A DNA stretch of 64,000 bases, from the NCBI RefSeq assembly GCF_021513255.1, contig NZ_CP090977.1, positions 1,550,001-1,614,000 on the forward strand, in the 5' to 3' direction. The notes below the pieces were generated by a model, which searched no databases, was not told the origin of the DNA, and saw only the letters and a program-made list of their open reading frames with translations. Made by a program: the position numbers and the translations under genes. The stretch is from Planococcus sp. 107-1 (GTDB lineage Bacteria; Bacillota; Bacilli; Bacillales_A; Planococcaceae). Every line of letters begins with the position of its first letter. Positions within the stretch are counted from its first letter, which is position 1. Positions 6,526-15,763 of this stretch are shown one piece after another.

Positions 6526-8166
6526 ATGTACATCGTGGAAACGAATTGGCAAGAAATGCTTTTTACTTTCTTTGGCGGTTTGGGAATATTCCTATTTTCT
6601 ATTAAGTATATGGGGGATGCCTTGCAAAAAGCTGCGGGCGACAGATTGCGGGGAATTTTAGACCGCTTTACGACTAACCCTTTCATGGGAGTCCTCGTAG
6701 GGATTATCGTTACTGTGCTGATTCAATCGAGTTCGGGTACAACAGTTATTGTTGTCGGATTAGTAAGTGCAGGATTTATGACTTTAAGACAGGCTATCGG
6801 TGTCATCATGGGTGCCAATATCGGGACAACCGTAACGGCATTTATCATTGGGCTGGATGTAGGGGCGTATGCATTGCCGATTATGGCAGTCGGTGCCGCG
6901 CTGATTTTCTTCTTTAAGAAAAATCAAATCCAGAACTTCGGACAAGTGGTGTTCGGTTTCGGCGGCCTGTTCTTCGGGCTCGAATTGATGAGCGACGGGA
7001 TGAAGCCTTTGCGCGAATCTTCCGCTTTTATCGATTTGACAGTCAGTTTAAGTGATCTGCCGATTCTAGGAGTAGTTGTCGGGACGGTATTTACCTTGAT
7101 CGTACAAAGTTCAAGTGCGACTGTTGCGATTTTGCAGGGCCTTTACGCAGAGAATGTCTTGTCGTTGGGCGCATCGCTGCCGGTACTTTTCGGAGATAAT
7201 ATCGGTACAACGATCACTGCTGTACTCGCAGCATTAGGGACTTCAATTGCTGCGCGCAGAGCAGCAGCTGTCCATGTCCTGTTTAATGTCGTGGGTTCAA
7301 TTGTTTTCCTGCTGCTATTGATGCCGTTCACGGCGTATGTAGAATGGATTGCTGGGATATTGAACCTGGAACCGAAAATGCAAATCGCTTTTGCCCACGG
7401 TACATTTAACGTTGTAAATACAATTATTCAGTTTCCATTGATCGGCTTCTGGGCTTATCTGGTGACGAAAGTCATACCAGGCGAAGAAGTTTTGATCGAA
7501 TTCAAGCCGAAGCATTTGGATGTCCATTTTATCGAACAATCGCCTTCGATTGCGTTAGGCCAAGCGAAAGAAGAAGTTTTGCGAATGGGCGGATACGCGG
7601 TGCAAGGCCTTGAAGAAACTTACGAATACTTGAAAACGAAAAGCAAGAAAAGTGCGGAGATGGCTTATCAGCTGGAAGATGCCATCAATAATCTGGACAG
7701 CAAAATAACGGATTATTTGGTATTGATTTCTGCTGAATCGATTTCCGCTACAGATTCGACACGCCACACAATGCTGATGGAAACGGTGCGGGATATTGAA
7801 CGGATCGGAGACCATTTTGAAAACATCATTGAATTGGTGGATTATCAGGAAAATAACCGAGTGAAAATCACAGAAGATGCAATGGAAGATTTACGTGAAA
7901 TGTTCACATTGACGATTGCCACTGTGAAAAAAGCTTTGGATGCTCTGGATACAACGAGCCACGAATTGGCGCGTGAAGTAGCTGAGCAAGAAGATCTGAT
8001 TGATAAGATGGAACGCAAATTCCGCAAAAAGCATATTATGCGCTTAACGGAAGGCCAGTGTTCTGCTCAAGCGGGAATCGTTTTTGTCGACATCGTCAGC
8101 AATTTAGAACGGGTCGGCGACCACTCCGTCAACATTGCAGAAGCCATTCTTGGCAACCGGGCATAA
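6526..8166 (+). CDS. Na+/phosphate cotransporter with C-terminal PhoU-like domain
   Basis: Type II Na/Pi cotransporter family protein, 546 residues. Two inverted Na/Pi repeats each carry the diagnostic QSSS motif (IQSSSGTTVIVVGL near residue 67 and VQSSSATVAILQG near residue 192). About eight to nine membrane helices occupy residues 10-320. The last 200 residues form a soluble helical PhoU-like domain (VRDIERIGDHFENIIE and VSNLERVGDHSVNIAE are the two half-motifs). It should import phosphate with sodium, complementing the Pst system 4 kb downstream. The ATG follows TAGGAG. The gene stands alone between a divergent neighbour and a hairpin-rich gap. Confidence 0.9.
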   Translation: MYIVETNWQEMLFTFFGGLGIFLFSIKYMGDALQKAAGDRLRGILDRFTTNPFMGVLVGIIVTVLIQSSSGTTVIVVGLVSAGFMTLRQAIGVIMGANIGTTVTAFIIGLDVGAYALPIMAVGAALIFFFKKNQIQNFGQVVFGFGGLFFGLELMSDGMKPLRESSAFIDLTVSLSDLPILGVVVGTVFTLIVQSSSATVAILQGLYAENVLSLGASLPVLFGDNIGTTITAVLAALGTSIAARRAAAVHVLFNVVGSIVFLLLLMPFTAYVEWIAGILNLEPKMQIAFAHGTFNVVNTIIQFPLIGFWAYLVTKVIPGEEVLIEFKPKHLDVHFIEQSPSIALGQAKEEVLRMGGYAVQGLEETYEYLKTKSKKSAEMAYQLEDAINNLDSKITDYLVLISAESISATDSTRHTMLMETVRDIERIGDHFENIIELVDYQENNRVKITEDAMEDLREMFTLTIATVKKALDALDTTSHELAREVAEQEDLIDKMERKFRKKHIMRLTEGQCSAQAGIVFVDIVSNLERVGDHSVNIAEAILGNRA

Positions 8167-8213
8167 AACATACTGGCGGGTGGAGAAAAACGGATTTTCG
8201 TTGCTCTTTAACC

Positions 8214-8257
8214 GGCAGCAGCAAGAACCCGGGAGTTAAACTGGAACTCTTGCTGCC
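8214..8257 (+). terminator. Hairpin downstream of the cotransporter gene
   Basis: GGCAG-CAAGA (with a 3-nt bulge) pairs with TCTTGCTGCC, with an inner GAGTT/AACTC stem. It lacks a T-tract, so it is a weak terminator or RNA-stability element. Confidence 0.4.
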
Positions 8258-8282
8258 CATTCCAGTAGAATAGATAAAACAG

Positions 8283-8340
8283 CTCCTTTTCATTACTTTA
8301 CATTTCAAAAAATGTAGGGCACGATGAAAAGGAGTTTTTT
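8283..8340 (+). promoter_or_regulatory. Terminator-like hairpin abutting the RBS of the DUF456 gene (candidate attenuator)
   Basis: CTCCTTTTCAT (8283-8293) pairs with ATGAAAAGGAG (8324-8334). TACATTT (8299-8305) pairs with AAATGTA (8310-8316) inside it. Six T (8335-8340) follow directly. The RBS AGGAGG starts at 8344 and the ATG at 8358. No promoter fits between hairpin and gene, so transcription of the gene must either read through this hairpin or be blocked by it. Confidence 0.65.
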
Positions 8341-8357
8341 ACTAGGAGGATGAAGAA

Positions 8358-8837
8358 ATGGAAATTTTCGCTTGGATTGTCATTTTGCTGTTTTTTGCTG
8401 TTGGATTCATCGGCTTGATTTATCCGATTATTCCAGCGGTCCTATTTATCTTCGGCGGATTTGTCGTTTATGGGCTGTTCTTCGAGTTCAGCGATTTGCC
8501 TTGGTGGTTCTGGCTGATTGAAAGCTTGTTTGTTATTTTGCTGTTCGGAGCGGATGCGCTGGCCAATGCTTTCGGCGTAAAAAAATTCGGCGGTTCGAAA
8601 GCGGGTTTATGGGGCAGCACAATCGGGTTGATCATTGGCCCATTCGTCATCCCGATTGCCGGTATTTTAATCGGGCCGTTCCTTGGGGCGATTCTTGCAG
8701 AATTGATTTTCAATAAATCGACGATCAAGCAATCGGTAAAGTCCGGCATCGGTTCTGTCGTCGGGTTCATCACGTCGGTCTTCACTAAAGGGATCATCCA
8801 AATAATCATGGTCGTCCTGTTCTTTATCGTAATTTGA
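8358..8837 (+). CDS. DUF456 membrane protein (YqgC-like)
   Basis: Membrane protein of 159 residues, nearly all hydrophobic, with about five helices and glycine-rich segments such as KFGGSKAGLWGSTIGLIIG and the repeat-like GPFVIPIAGILIGPFLGAILAE (split here as GPFVIPIAGILIGP and FLGAILAEL), typical of DUF456. B. subtilis YqgC sits in the same place upstream of sodA. The function is unknown. The upstream hairpin suggests control by transcription termination. The start has a strong AGGAGG 8 bp away. Confidence 0.7.
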   Translation: MEIFAWIVILLFFAVGFIGLIYPIIPAVLFIFGGFVVYGLFFEFSDLPWWFWLIESLFVILLFGADALANAFGVKKFGGSKAGLWGSTIGLIIGPFVIPIAGILIGPFLGAILAELIFNKSTIKQSVKSGIGSVVGFITSVFTKGIIQIIMVVLFFIVI

Positions 8838-8880
8838 TTCAGTCAAAAGACTGATTAAATGAATTGTCTGGGCATTTTAA

Positions 8881-8909
8881 TTGTATCGCTCGAAAAACTT
8901 TGATACGCT
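8881..8909 (+). promoter_or_regulatory. Putative sodA promoter
   Basis: TTGTAT (8881-8886) and TACGCT (8904-8909) are separated by 17 bp, upstream of the AAGGAGG of sodA. Confidence 0.45.
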
Positions 8910-8947
8910 AAGAAAGTAGAACAATAGACTCAAGGAGGAATTTAATC

Positions 8948-9556
8948 ATGGCTTATGAATTACCAGAATTACCTTACGCGTATGACGCACTTGAACCACA
9001 CATCGACAAAGAAACGATGAACATTCACCACACGAAGCACCATAACACTTATGTAACAAACGTAAATGCGGCTTTAGAAGGCCACGAAGACCTTGCTTCA
9101 AAATCAGTGGAAGAACTAATCTCTGACTTGAACGCAGTTCCTGAAGATATCCGTACAGCAGTGCGCAACAATGGCGGCGGACACGCTAACCACTCATTGT
9201 TCTGGCAATTGCTTACGCCAAATGGCACTGGCGCTCCATCAGGTGCTCTTGCTGAAGCAATCGATGCTAAATTCGGCAGCTTTGACGAGTTCAAAACTAA
9301 ATTCGAAAACGCTGGTAAAACACGCTTCGGTTCAGGCTGGGCTTGGCTAGCAGTTTCAAACGGTGAGTTGGAAGTAACTTCAACTCCTAACCAGGACTCT
9401 CCATTAATGGAAGGCAAAACGCCGATCCTTGGAGTAGACGTTTGGGAACATGCTTACTACTTGAAATACCAGAACAAACGCCCTGATTACTTGGCGGCAT
9501 TCTGGAACGTAGTAAACTGGGATGAAGTTTCAAAACGCTACGAAGCAGCAAAATAA
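8948..9556 (+). CDS. sodA: Superoxide dismutase (Mn/Fe family)
   Basis: Cytoplasmic superoxide dismutase, 202 residues, full length. The metal ligands are visible as His27 in the [12 protein letters not shown] helix, His in NHSLFW, and the Asp and His of DVWEHAYY. The GGGHANHS sequence and the Gln in NPNQ-like TPNQDSP region fit the Mn-type subgroup common in Bacillales. It lies between yqgC and pbpA as in B. subtilis, and its own promoter and terminator suggest a single-gene transcript. Mn versus Fe use cannot be proven from sequence. Confidence 0.97.
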   Translation: MAYELPELPYAYDALEPHIDKETMNIHHTKHHNTYVTNVNAALEGHEDLASKSVEELISDLNAVPEDIRTAVRNNGGGHANHSLFWQLLTPNGTGAPSGALAEAIDAKFGSFDEFKTKFENAGKTRFGSGWAWLAVSNGELEVTSTPNQDSPLMEGKTPILGVDVWEHAYYLKYQNKRPDYLAAFWNVVNWDEVSKRYEAAK

Positions 9557-9576
9557 TTCAAATCCAACGCAACTTT

Positions 9577-9614
9577 ACACACACTTTTTCGTCAGAAAAA
9601 GTGTGTGTTTTTTT
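9577..9614 (+). terminator. Terminator of sodA
   Basis: ACACACACTTTTTC and GAAAAAGTGTGTGT form a 14-bp stem with a GTCA loop and a T-run. Confidence 0.95.
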
Positions 9615-9667
9615 ATGTAAAATGCTATACTAGCAATTGCCTATTTTGGTGAAAGGAGTGCACAAAA

Positions 9668-11860
9668 ATGAATACCCCTCAGAAAAGGCGTGTATCGCTC
9701 GCGAAAGCGAAACTGAAGTCGCATACCGTCTTTCGGATGAATATCCTCTTTTTCTCCATTTTCTTGCTGTTTTCTGTATTGATTCTTCGGCTAGGCTATT
9801 TGCAGATCGTTAAAGGCGAAGATTTCACGCGCGCTTTGGCCCGGACAGAAGAAGTTCCGGTCAACACCAGCGTGCCGCGGGGACGTATTTTTGATAGCGA
9901 AGGCCGCGTGCAAGTTGATAATAATCCTGTCAACGCCATTACATACACGGCCATGCAGACGACCAAAAGAGAAGAAATGATGCGAGTTGCAGAAAAACTG
10001 GCATCTTTGATTGAAAAAGACCCAAAAAAAGTGACGCTGCGCGATAAACAGGATTTCTACATTTCATTGAATACCGAAAAAGCGACAGCAAAAGTCACAG
10101 ATGAAGAACGCCTTGAGATCAACAATAAAGACATTCAGGAAAAAGAAAAGCAGCGTGAAATCGACACGTTGATCCGCGAAAGAATAACAGATGAAGAGCT
10201 GGCGAGCCTGACAGACCAGCAACTCGAAGTATTGGCGATTTATCGCGAAATGACATCTGGCTATGCGCTTTCTCCCCAAATCATTAAAAACGAAGGCGTA
10301 ACCGATGAAGAGTTTGCCCGGGTATCTGAACGTTTGACCGATCCGGATTTAAAAGGAGTCAACACGATCACGGACTGGAAACGGGTAAAAACATCGGATT
10401 TGACCATTTTAGGGAATACGACGACGCCTGAACAAGGGCTGCCAGCAGATAAAATCGATTATTACTTGGCACGCGATTATTCACGCAATGACCGCGTCGG
10501 CATCAGTTTCCTGGAAGCGGAATATGAAGAAGTGCTGCAAGGCCAGAAATCCATCGTGAAAAACGTGACGGATGGCCGGGGGCGTGTTGTTGAGACGGTG
10601 ACTGTCGATGAAGGGGAGCCAGGGAAAGATGTGGTTCTTACCATCGATTCAGAAATTCAAAATGCAATGGAAGATATTGTCGAAAAGAAACTATTGGAGC
10701 TGAAAGCTGGCCCCAATTCCCAATTGGTGAAAGATGCTTATTTAGTCATGATGGATCCGCGGACCGGGGAAATCATTTCGCTAGTGGGCAAACAATTGGA
10801 CCGGGATGAAGACGGCAAACGGATCGTCCGCGATTACTCATTCGGAACCATCACGGCAGCTTATCCGACAGGTTCGGTCGTCAAAGGGGCGACAGTACTT
10901 GCGGGTTACAGCAATGATGCCATTGCCATGGGCCAAACGATGATCGATGAGCCGATGCTGCTTCCTGGCGGCTTGATGAAAGCTTCCCTTTTCAACAGAA
11001 CGATCGGCAACAGAGTAGCGGTCAATGACCAGACTGCACTGGAACGTTCGTCCAACGTTTATATGTTCAAAATTGCATTGGCAATTTCCGGGAATGCCTA
11101 TGAACGCTATAGAGGATTCAGCGTAGCGCAAGAAGATTGGGATACGATGCGCAATTCCTTTGCGGAATTCGGTCTGGGTGTACGCACAGGCATCGATTTG
11201 CCGAACGAAGGAAAAGGTGTTACCGGCCGTTTCATCCGGACAGAGCCCGGTACATTCCTTGACTTTGCCATAGGACAATATGATACGTATACGCCGCTCC
11301 AATTGCTTCAATATGTATCAACAATCGCCAATGACGGCTACCGCATGCAGCCGCATGTTGTCAAAGAAATCCGCCAGCCTTCAAGCGACGGCAAAACTTT
11401 AGGTGCGGTCGAAACGGTGGTTGAACCCAAAATCTTGAATCGCATCAACAATAGCCAGGCTGAAATCGACCGGGTGAAACAAGGCATGCGCATGGTTTAC
11501 ACAGGCAGCAACGGGACTGCCCGCAAATACTTTAACGACCTTAAATATTCTGCTGCCGGCAAGACAGGTACAGCAGAGATCAATTATTACGACGACAAAG
11601 AGAGCCCTTTCTATACAAAAGCTTCGGTCAATACGACGCATGTCGGGTTTGCACCTTATGAGAATCCTGAAGTCGCCTATGCGGTGGTAATTCCTTATAT
11701 TACGACCGATCCGCGCAACGTTCCGCCAGCGAGCAATGAGATTGCGCGTGCCGCTCTGGATAAATACTACGAACTGAAAAACAAAGAAGTAAATGAATCA
11801 CCTTCCGTTATCAAATCACCTGCCACTGATACCGCAGTTGAAGAAGGCGAAGAAAACTGA
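9668..11860 (+). CDS. pbpA: Class B penicillin-binding protein (PBP2 type, transpeptidase)
   Basis: Monofunctional D,D-transpeptidase that cross-links peptidoglycan, 730 residues. One N-terminal membrane anchor spans about residues 25-47. The dimerisation domain begins with the LQIVKGEDF and VPRGRIFDSEGR segments. The transpeptidase domain has the active-site Ser403 (S-V-V-K), the S461-S-N463 motif and K632-T-G. These three motifs and the length match elongation PBPs such as B. subtilis PbpA. An acidic tail (AVEEGEEN) ends the protein. The ATG is preceded by AAAGGAG. A terminator follows, separating it from pst. Confidence 0.93.
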   Translation: MNTPQKRRVSLAKAKLKSHTVFRMNILFFSIFLLFSVLILRLGYLQIVKGEDFTRALARTEEVPVNTSVPRGRIFDSEGRVQVDNNPVNAITYTAMQTTKREEMMRVAEKLASLIEKDPKKVTLRDKQDFYISLNTEKATAKVTDEERLEINNKDIQEKEKQREIDTLIRERITDEELASLTDQQLEVLAIYREMTSGYALSPQIIKNEGVTDEEFARVSERLTDPDLKGVNTITDWKRVKTSDLTILGNTTTPEQGLPADKIDYYLARDYSRNDRVGISFLEAEYEEVLQGQKSIVKNVTDGRGRVVETVTVDEGEPGKDVVLTIDSEIQNAMEDIVEKKLLELKAGPNSQLVKDAYLVMMDPRTGEIISLVGKQLDRDEDGKRIVRDYSFGTITAAYPTGSVVKGATVLAGYSNDAIAMGQTMIDEPMLLPGGLMKASLFNRTIGNRVAVNDQTALERSSNVYMFKIALAISGNAYERYRGFSVAQEDWDTMRNSFAEFGLGVRTGIDLPNEGKGVTGRFIRTEPGTFLDFAIGQYDTYTPLQLLQYVSTIANDGYRMQPHVVKEIRQPSSDGKTLGAVETVVEPKILNRINNSQAEIDRVKQGMRMVYTGSNGTARKYFNDLKYSAAGKTGTAEINYYDDKESPFYTKASVNTTHVGFAPYENPEVAYAVVIPYITTDPRNVPPASNEIARAALDKYYELKNKEVNESPSVIKSPATDTAVEEGEEN

Positions 11861-11863
11861 TCA

Positions 11864-11908
11864 AAAGCGATGGACACAGGCTTTAAGCCCGGGTCTATCG
11901 CTTTTTTT
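11864..11908 (+). terminator. Terminator of pbpA
   Basis: AAAGCGAT...GAC pairs with GTC...ATCGCTTT around an inner GGCTT/AAGCC stem, with a run of seven T. Confidence 0.85.
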
Positions 11909-11955
11909 ACGTCTTCAAACTGTTTATGAACCAAACTACATGGAAATAAACCCGA

Positions 11956-12009
11956 TTTACATTTTCTTAACATTCGCTTTATACTTCCTCAACAATCGGT
12001 CTTTATAGT
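11956..12009 (+). promoter_or_regulatory. PhoP box and promoter of the pst operon
   Basis: Four TTAACA-like hexamers start exactly 11 bp apart: TTTACA 11956, TTAACA 11967, TTTATA 11978 and TCAACA 11989. This is the known arrangement of PhoP-phosphate binding sites in Bacillus. A TATAGT -10 element follows at 12004-12009, so PhoP takes the place of a -35 sequence. The operon should be induced by phosphate starvation. Confidence 0.88.
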
Positions 12010-12049
12010 TAAGAATGTAAATAACACAAACCTTAGGAGGAAATGAGAA

Positions 12050-13024
12050 ATGAGAAATTGGAAGTTCGCAATGGCATCGACAATTCTAGGTTCAGCGTTA
12101 ATTTTAGGGGCATGCGGCGGAGAAGAAGGATCTGCGGATTCGAATTCTGACGTTGAAGAAACAACATCTGACACAGCAGGCGAAGAGTCAGCTGAAGTAG
12201 AAGGCGCTGTTTCAGGTGATGGATCTTCGACAGTTGCACCTATCATGGAAGGAATTGTTGAAGAATATGCAGGAGACCAGCCGAAGGTCCAAGTAACAGT
12301 TGGGGTTTCCGGTACTGGCGGCGGATTTGAAAAGTTCATCCAAGGTGAAACGGATTTCTCAAATGCATCACGTCCGATTAAAGAAGAAGAAGCGGCAAGC
12401 CTGGAAGAAGCAGGCATTGAATACACAGAGTTCCTACTCGCTTACGACGGCTTATCAGTCGTTGTCAGCCAAGACAACGACTGGGTGGAAGATTTGACGG
12501 TAGAAGATTTGAAAAAACTGTGGGTCGAAGATGGCTCTACGAAAAAATGGTCGGATATCAATCCTGAATGGCCGGATGACGAAGTGGTCTTCTACGCTCC
12601 AGGAACTGATTCAGGGACATTTGATTATTTCAATGAAGTCATTCTAGAAGATGAAGACATTGTCAGCAGTGCGACGCTATCAGAAGATGACAACGTGTTG
12701 GTTCAAGGGATCCAAGCTGATCCGAACGCGATCGGATTCTTCGGATTTGCTTATTACATCGCTAACAAAGATACATTGAAAGTAGTGAATATTGGCGGAG
12801 TGGAGCCGACGCATGAAACGATCGAATCAGGCGAGTACGAACCATTATCGCGTCCGTTGTTCACCTATGCGAGCAATAAAGCCATTTCAGAAGATCCAGC
12901 TGTTTATGATTTCATGGAGTACGCATTAGAAAATGCAGGTGAAATGGCTGAAGCAGTCGGATATGTATCACTTCCAGAAGAAGAATATGAAAAAGGGCTT
13001 GCAGATTTAGAAGCACTTAAATAA
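12050..13024 (+). CDS. pstS: Phosphate-binding lipoprotein PstS
   Basis: High-affinity phosphate-binding protein of the Pst ABC importer, 324 residues. A lipoprotein signal peptide ends at the lipobox LILGAC with the modified Cys near residue 22, followed by an acidic Ser/Asp/Glu-rich linker. The binding domain shows GDGSSTVAPIM at its start, VGVSGTGGGFEKF, and GTDSGTFDYF, the phosphate-contacting loops of the family. The start at 12050 has GGAGG 9 bp upstream; an overlapping ATG at 12043 is out of frame. It is the first gene of the PhoP-controlled operon, and a hairpin after it can raise its level above the permeases. Confidence 0.96.
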   Translation: MRNWKFAMASTILGSALILGACGGEEGSADSNSDVEETTSDTAGEESAEVEGAVSGDGSSTVAPIMEGIVEEYAGDQPKVQVTVGVSGTGGGFEKFIQGETDFSNASRPIKEEEAASLEEAGIEYTEFLLAYDGLSVVVSQDNDWVEDLTVEDLKKLWVEDGSTKKWSDINPEWPDDEVVFYAPGTDSGTFDYFNEVILEDEDIVSSATLSEDDNVLVQGIQADPNAIGFFGFAYYIANKDTLKVVNIGGVEPTHETIESGEYEPLSRPLFTYASNKAISEDPAVYDFMEYALENAGEMAEAVGYVSLPEEEYEKGLADLEALK

Positions 13025-13048
13025 TACGGGTTAAAGATCGGGTCTTAG

Positions 13049-13073
13049 GGTGAGCAGCCGCTGCTCGCCTTTT
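13049..13073 (+). terminator. Intra-operon hairpin between pstS and pstC
   Basis: GGTGAGCAG and CTGCTCGCC form a 9-bp stem (one G-T pair) with a CCG loop and TTTT. It probably acts as a partial terminator or 3' stabiliser for pstS mRNA. Confidence 0.6.
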
Positions 13074-13094
13074 GCGGTTGAAAGGGGATTTCAT

Positions 13095-14021
13095 ATGCGT
13101 CCATCTGTGCAGGAAATGATCGCGCAGTCGAAAGGCAAGAAAAGTAAAAAGATCATTGAGAAAATCATTCCAATTCTATTATTCCTGATTGCTTCAGTTT
13201 CGGTACTGACGACAATCGGCATTGTTTTAACTTTGATTGTAGAAACCTTCACGTTCTTCTCGCGTGTTTCGTTCTTCGATTTCATCACCGGCACCACGTG
13301 GCTGCCGTTTTCGAATAAAGAAGCGCAGTACGGCATTTTGCCGTTGATCATCGGTACGCTGAAAATAACGGCGATCGCTGTGAGTGTCGCTGTCCCTATC
13401 GGTATCGGGGCTGCCATCTATTTAAGTGAATATGCTAGCGAAACGGTCCGAAGAATCGTTAAGCCGGTACTGGAAATCCTCGCTGGAGTTCCGACGATCG
13501 TTTACGGTTTTTTCGCTTTGACATTTGTGACACCTGTCTTGCAAGGGTTATTTCCGGAAATCAAAATCTTCAATGCCATCTCACCAGGGATTGTAGTAGG
13601 CATCATGATTATTCCGATGATAGCTTCCTTATCCGAAGACGCGATGTCTTCAGTGCCTAGGCAGATCAGAGACGGGGCTCTTGCAATGGGTTCGACGAAA
13701 TTTGAAGTGGCCATAAAGGTCATTTTGCCAGCCGCTTTATCCGGGATTGTCGCATCCGTGGTGCTTGCCGTCTCCCGTGCAATCGGTGAAACGATGATCG
13801 TGTCACTGGCGGCAGGATCTACACCAAGGTTTGACGGGGATTTCACAGGTTCCATCCAGACCATGACTTCGTATATCGTCCAAGTTTCAAAAGGCGATGC
13901 AGGATATGGCACGACGATTTATTACTCCATCTATGCCGTCGGTTTTACCTTATTCATCTTTACGATGCTTATGAATATCCTTGCCACTTATGTTTCAAAA
14001 CGTTTCAAGGAGGAGTATTGA
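13095..14021 (+). CDS. pstC: Phosphate ABC transporter permease PstC
   Basis: Inner-membrane permease of 308 residues from the ATG at 13095, which has AAAGGGG upstream. About six membrane helices are predicted. The binding-protein-dependent transport loop is seen as DGALAMGSTKFEVAIKVILPAA. PstC pairs with PstA to form the phosphate channel. It sits between pstS and pstA, one base from pstA, and the order S-C-A-B-phoU is the usual one. Confidence 0.95.
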   Translation: MRPSVQEMIAQSKGKKSKKIIEKIIPILLFLIASVSVLTTIGIVLTLIVETFTFFSRVSFFDFITGTTWLPFSNKEAQYGILPLIIGTLKITAIAVSVAVPIGIGAAIYLSEYASETVRRIVKPVLEILAGVPTIVYGFFALTFVTPVLQGLFPEIKIFNAISPGIVVGIMIIPMIASLSEDAMSSVPRQIRDGALAMGSTKFEVAIKVILPAALSGIVASVVLAVSRAIGETMIVSLAAGSTPRFDGDFTGSIQTMTSYIVQVSKGDAGYGTTIYYSIYAVGFTLFIFTMLMNILATYVSKRFKEEY

Positions 14022-14022
14022 G

Positions 14023-14900
14023 ATGAGATATGTAGACCACGACTTAGTAGTGAAGCGGATGGGCAGCAGAAAAATCGTCAATTTTCTGTTCAAGGGCCTT
14101 TTCATGCTCGCAACAACCATTGCATTGCTCGCATTGGCAATTTTGCTTTATCGCATCATTACCCAAGGAGCGGAAATCTCTCGTGGGAATTTCTGAACAA
14201 CTTCGCTTCCCGGTTCCCGGAAAAAGCGGGGATCAAAGCGGCTTTGATCGGCTCACTTTGGCTAATGGCTGTAGTGGCTCCGACTTCCATCATTTTAGGT
14301 GTTGGTTCAGCCATCTATTTAGAGGAATATGCGAAGAAAAACCGGATGACTTCCTTTATCCGCACCAATATCTCAAACTTGGCGGGGGTCCCGTCAGTCG
14401 TGTTCGGCTTGCTTGGGTTAACCATTTTTGTCCGAGCCCTATCACTTGGAAATAGTGTGTTGGCAGCCGGATTCACCATGAGTCTGCTGATATTGCCGGT
14501 CATTATCGTAGCAGCACAAGAAGCGATCCGTGCGGTGCCAAATGAACTCCGGGATGCTTCGCTTGGAATGGGTGCAACTAAATGGCAAACGATTGTGAGG
14601 ATCATTTTGCCGGCTGCCATTCCGGGAATCTTGACGGGTAGCATTTTGGCTTTATCACGTGCGATCGGGGAAACGGCGCCTTTGATTGTCATCGGGGTGC
14701 CGGTGATCATCCAGTTCCTGCCTGCCGGTGTAATGGACACGTTCACCGCATTGCCGATGCAAATCTATGATTGGTCAAGCCGCCCGCAGCAAGAATTCCA
14801 AGCAGTCGCGGCAGCTGGAATCATTGTGCTGATGGCCGTACTTTTAACGATGAATTCAATCGCTGCACTTATCCGCAACAAGTTCCAGAAACGCTATTAA
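14023..14900 (+). CDS. pstA: Phosphate ABC transporter permease PstA, frameshifted
   Basis: Second permease of the Pst importer, about 292 residues once corrected. The frame starting [14 protein letters not shown] at 14023 runs through the first membrane helix and stops at 14194-14196. The rest ([24 protein letters not shown]) continues in another frame to 14900. One base appears to be missing near 14176-14186. The transport loop [22 protein letters not shown] is intact downstream. All neighbours in the operon are intact, so an error in the consensus is more likely than a real null mutation. Confidence 0.9.
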
Positions 14901-14928
14901 TACTATTTATGTGAGAGGGGTTTCACAA

Positions 14929-15747
14929 ATGACAACCATCAGTCCGATAAAAATCAAAAAAGAAATTCAGCCGAAAGAGCAGCACGACATAAAAAAATCG
15001 GTGTATTTAACGAAGCAATTGAATCTTTGGTACGGCGATAAGCATGCTTTGAAAAACATTGACTTGGATATAAAAGAACATGAAGTCACGGCCATAATCG
15101 GGCCTTCAGGATGCGGAAAATCAACATATATCAAGACTTTGAACCGCATGGTGGAATTGGTGCCGACGGTTAAAACGTCTGGAGAAATCCTTTACCGCGA
15201 ACGGAATATTTTCGATTCAAACTACGCTGTCGAAGAATTGCGCACGAAAGTCGGCATGGTATTCCAGAAACCGAATCCATTTCCGAAATCAATTTATGAC
15301 AATGTGGCTTATGGACCGCGGATCCATGGCATCAAAAACAAAAAAATCCTTGATGAGATTGTCGAGAAAAGTTTGCGCGGAGCAGCCATTTGGGATGAAG
15401 TGAAAGACCGGTTAAATGAAAATGCCTACAGCATTTCAGGGGGGCAGCAGCAGCGGATCTGCATCGCCCGGGCACTTGCGATCGAACCGGATGTCATCCT
15501 GATGGATGAACCGACTTCGGCACTGGATCCCATCTCGACATTGAAAATCGAAGAATTGGTCCAGGAATTGAAAAAAGACTACAGCATCATCATCGTTACG
15601 CATAATATGCAGCAGGCAGCGCGTATTTCGGATAAGACCGCTTTCTTCTTGAACGGCGAAGTGATCGAATATGATGATACGGATGTCATTTTCTCAAATC
15701 CTTCCGATAAACGGACGGAAGATTATATTTCAGGGCGATTCGGATAA
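14929..15747 (+). CDS. pstB: Phosphate ABC transporter ATP-binding protein PstB
   Basis: ATPase that drives phosphate uptake, 272 residues from the ATG at 14929 (GAGGGG 8 bp upstream; an in-frame GTG at 14911 is too close to that RBS). Walker A is GPSGCGKST, the signature is [14 protein letters not shown], Walker B is [13 protein letters not shown] and the switch His is in [13 protein letters not shown]. The sequence [27 protein letters not shown] is typical of PstB (given here as two parts, [14 protein letters not shown] and [13 protein letters not shown]). One pstB is present rather than the two of B. subtilis. Confidence 0.96.
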   Translation: MTTISPIKIKKEIQPKEQHDIKKSVYLTKQLNLWYGDKHALKNIDLDIKEHEVTAIIGPSGCGKSTYIKTLNRMVELVPTVKTSGEILYRERNIFDSNYAVEELRTKVGMVFQKPNPFPKSIYDNVAYGPRIHGIKNKKILDEIVEKSLRGAAIWDEVKDRLNENAYSISGGQQQRICIARALAIEPDVILMDEPTSALDPISTLKIEELVQELKKDYSIIIVTHNMQQAARISDKTAFFLNGEVIEYDDTDVIFSNPSDKRTEDYISGRFG

Positions 15748-15763
15748 AGGAGCGGAACAGAAT

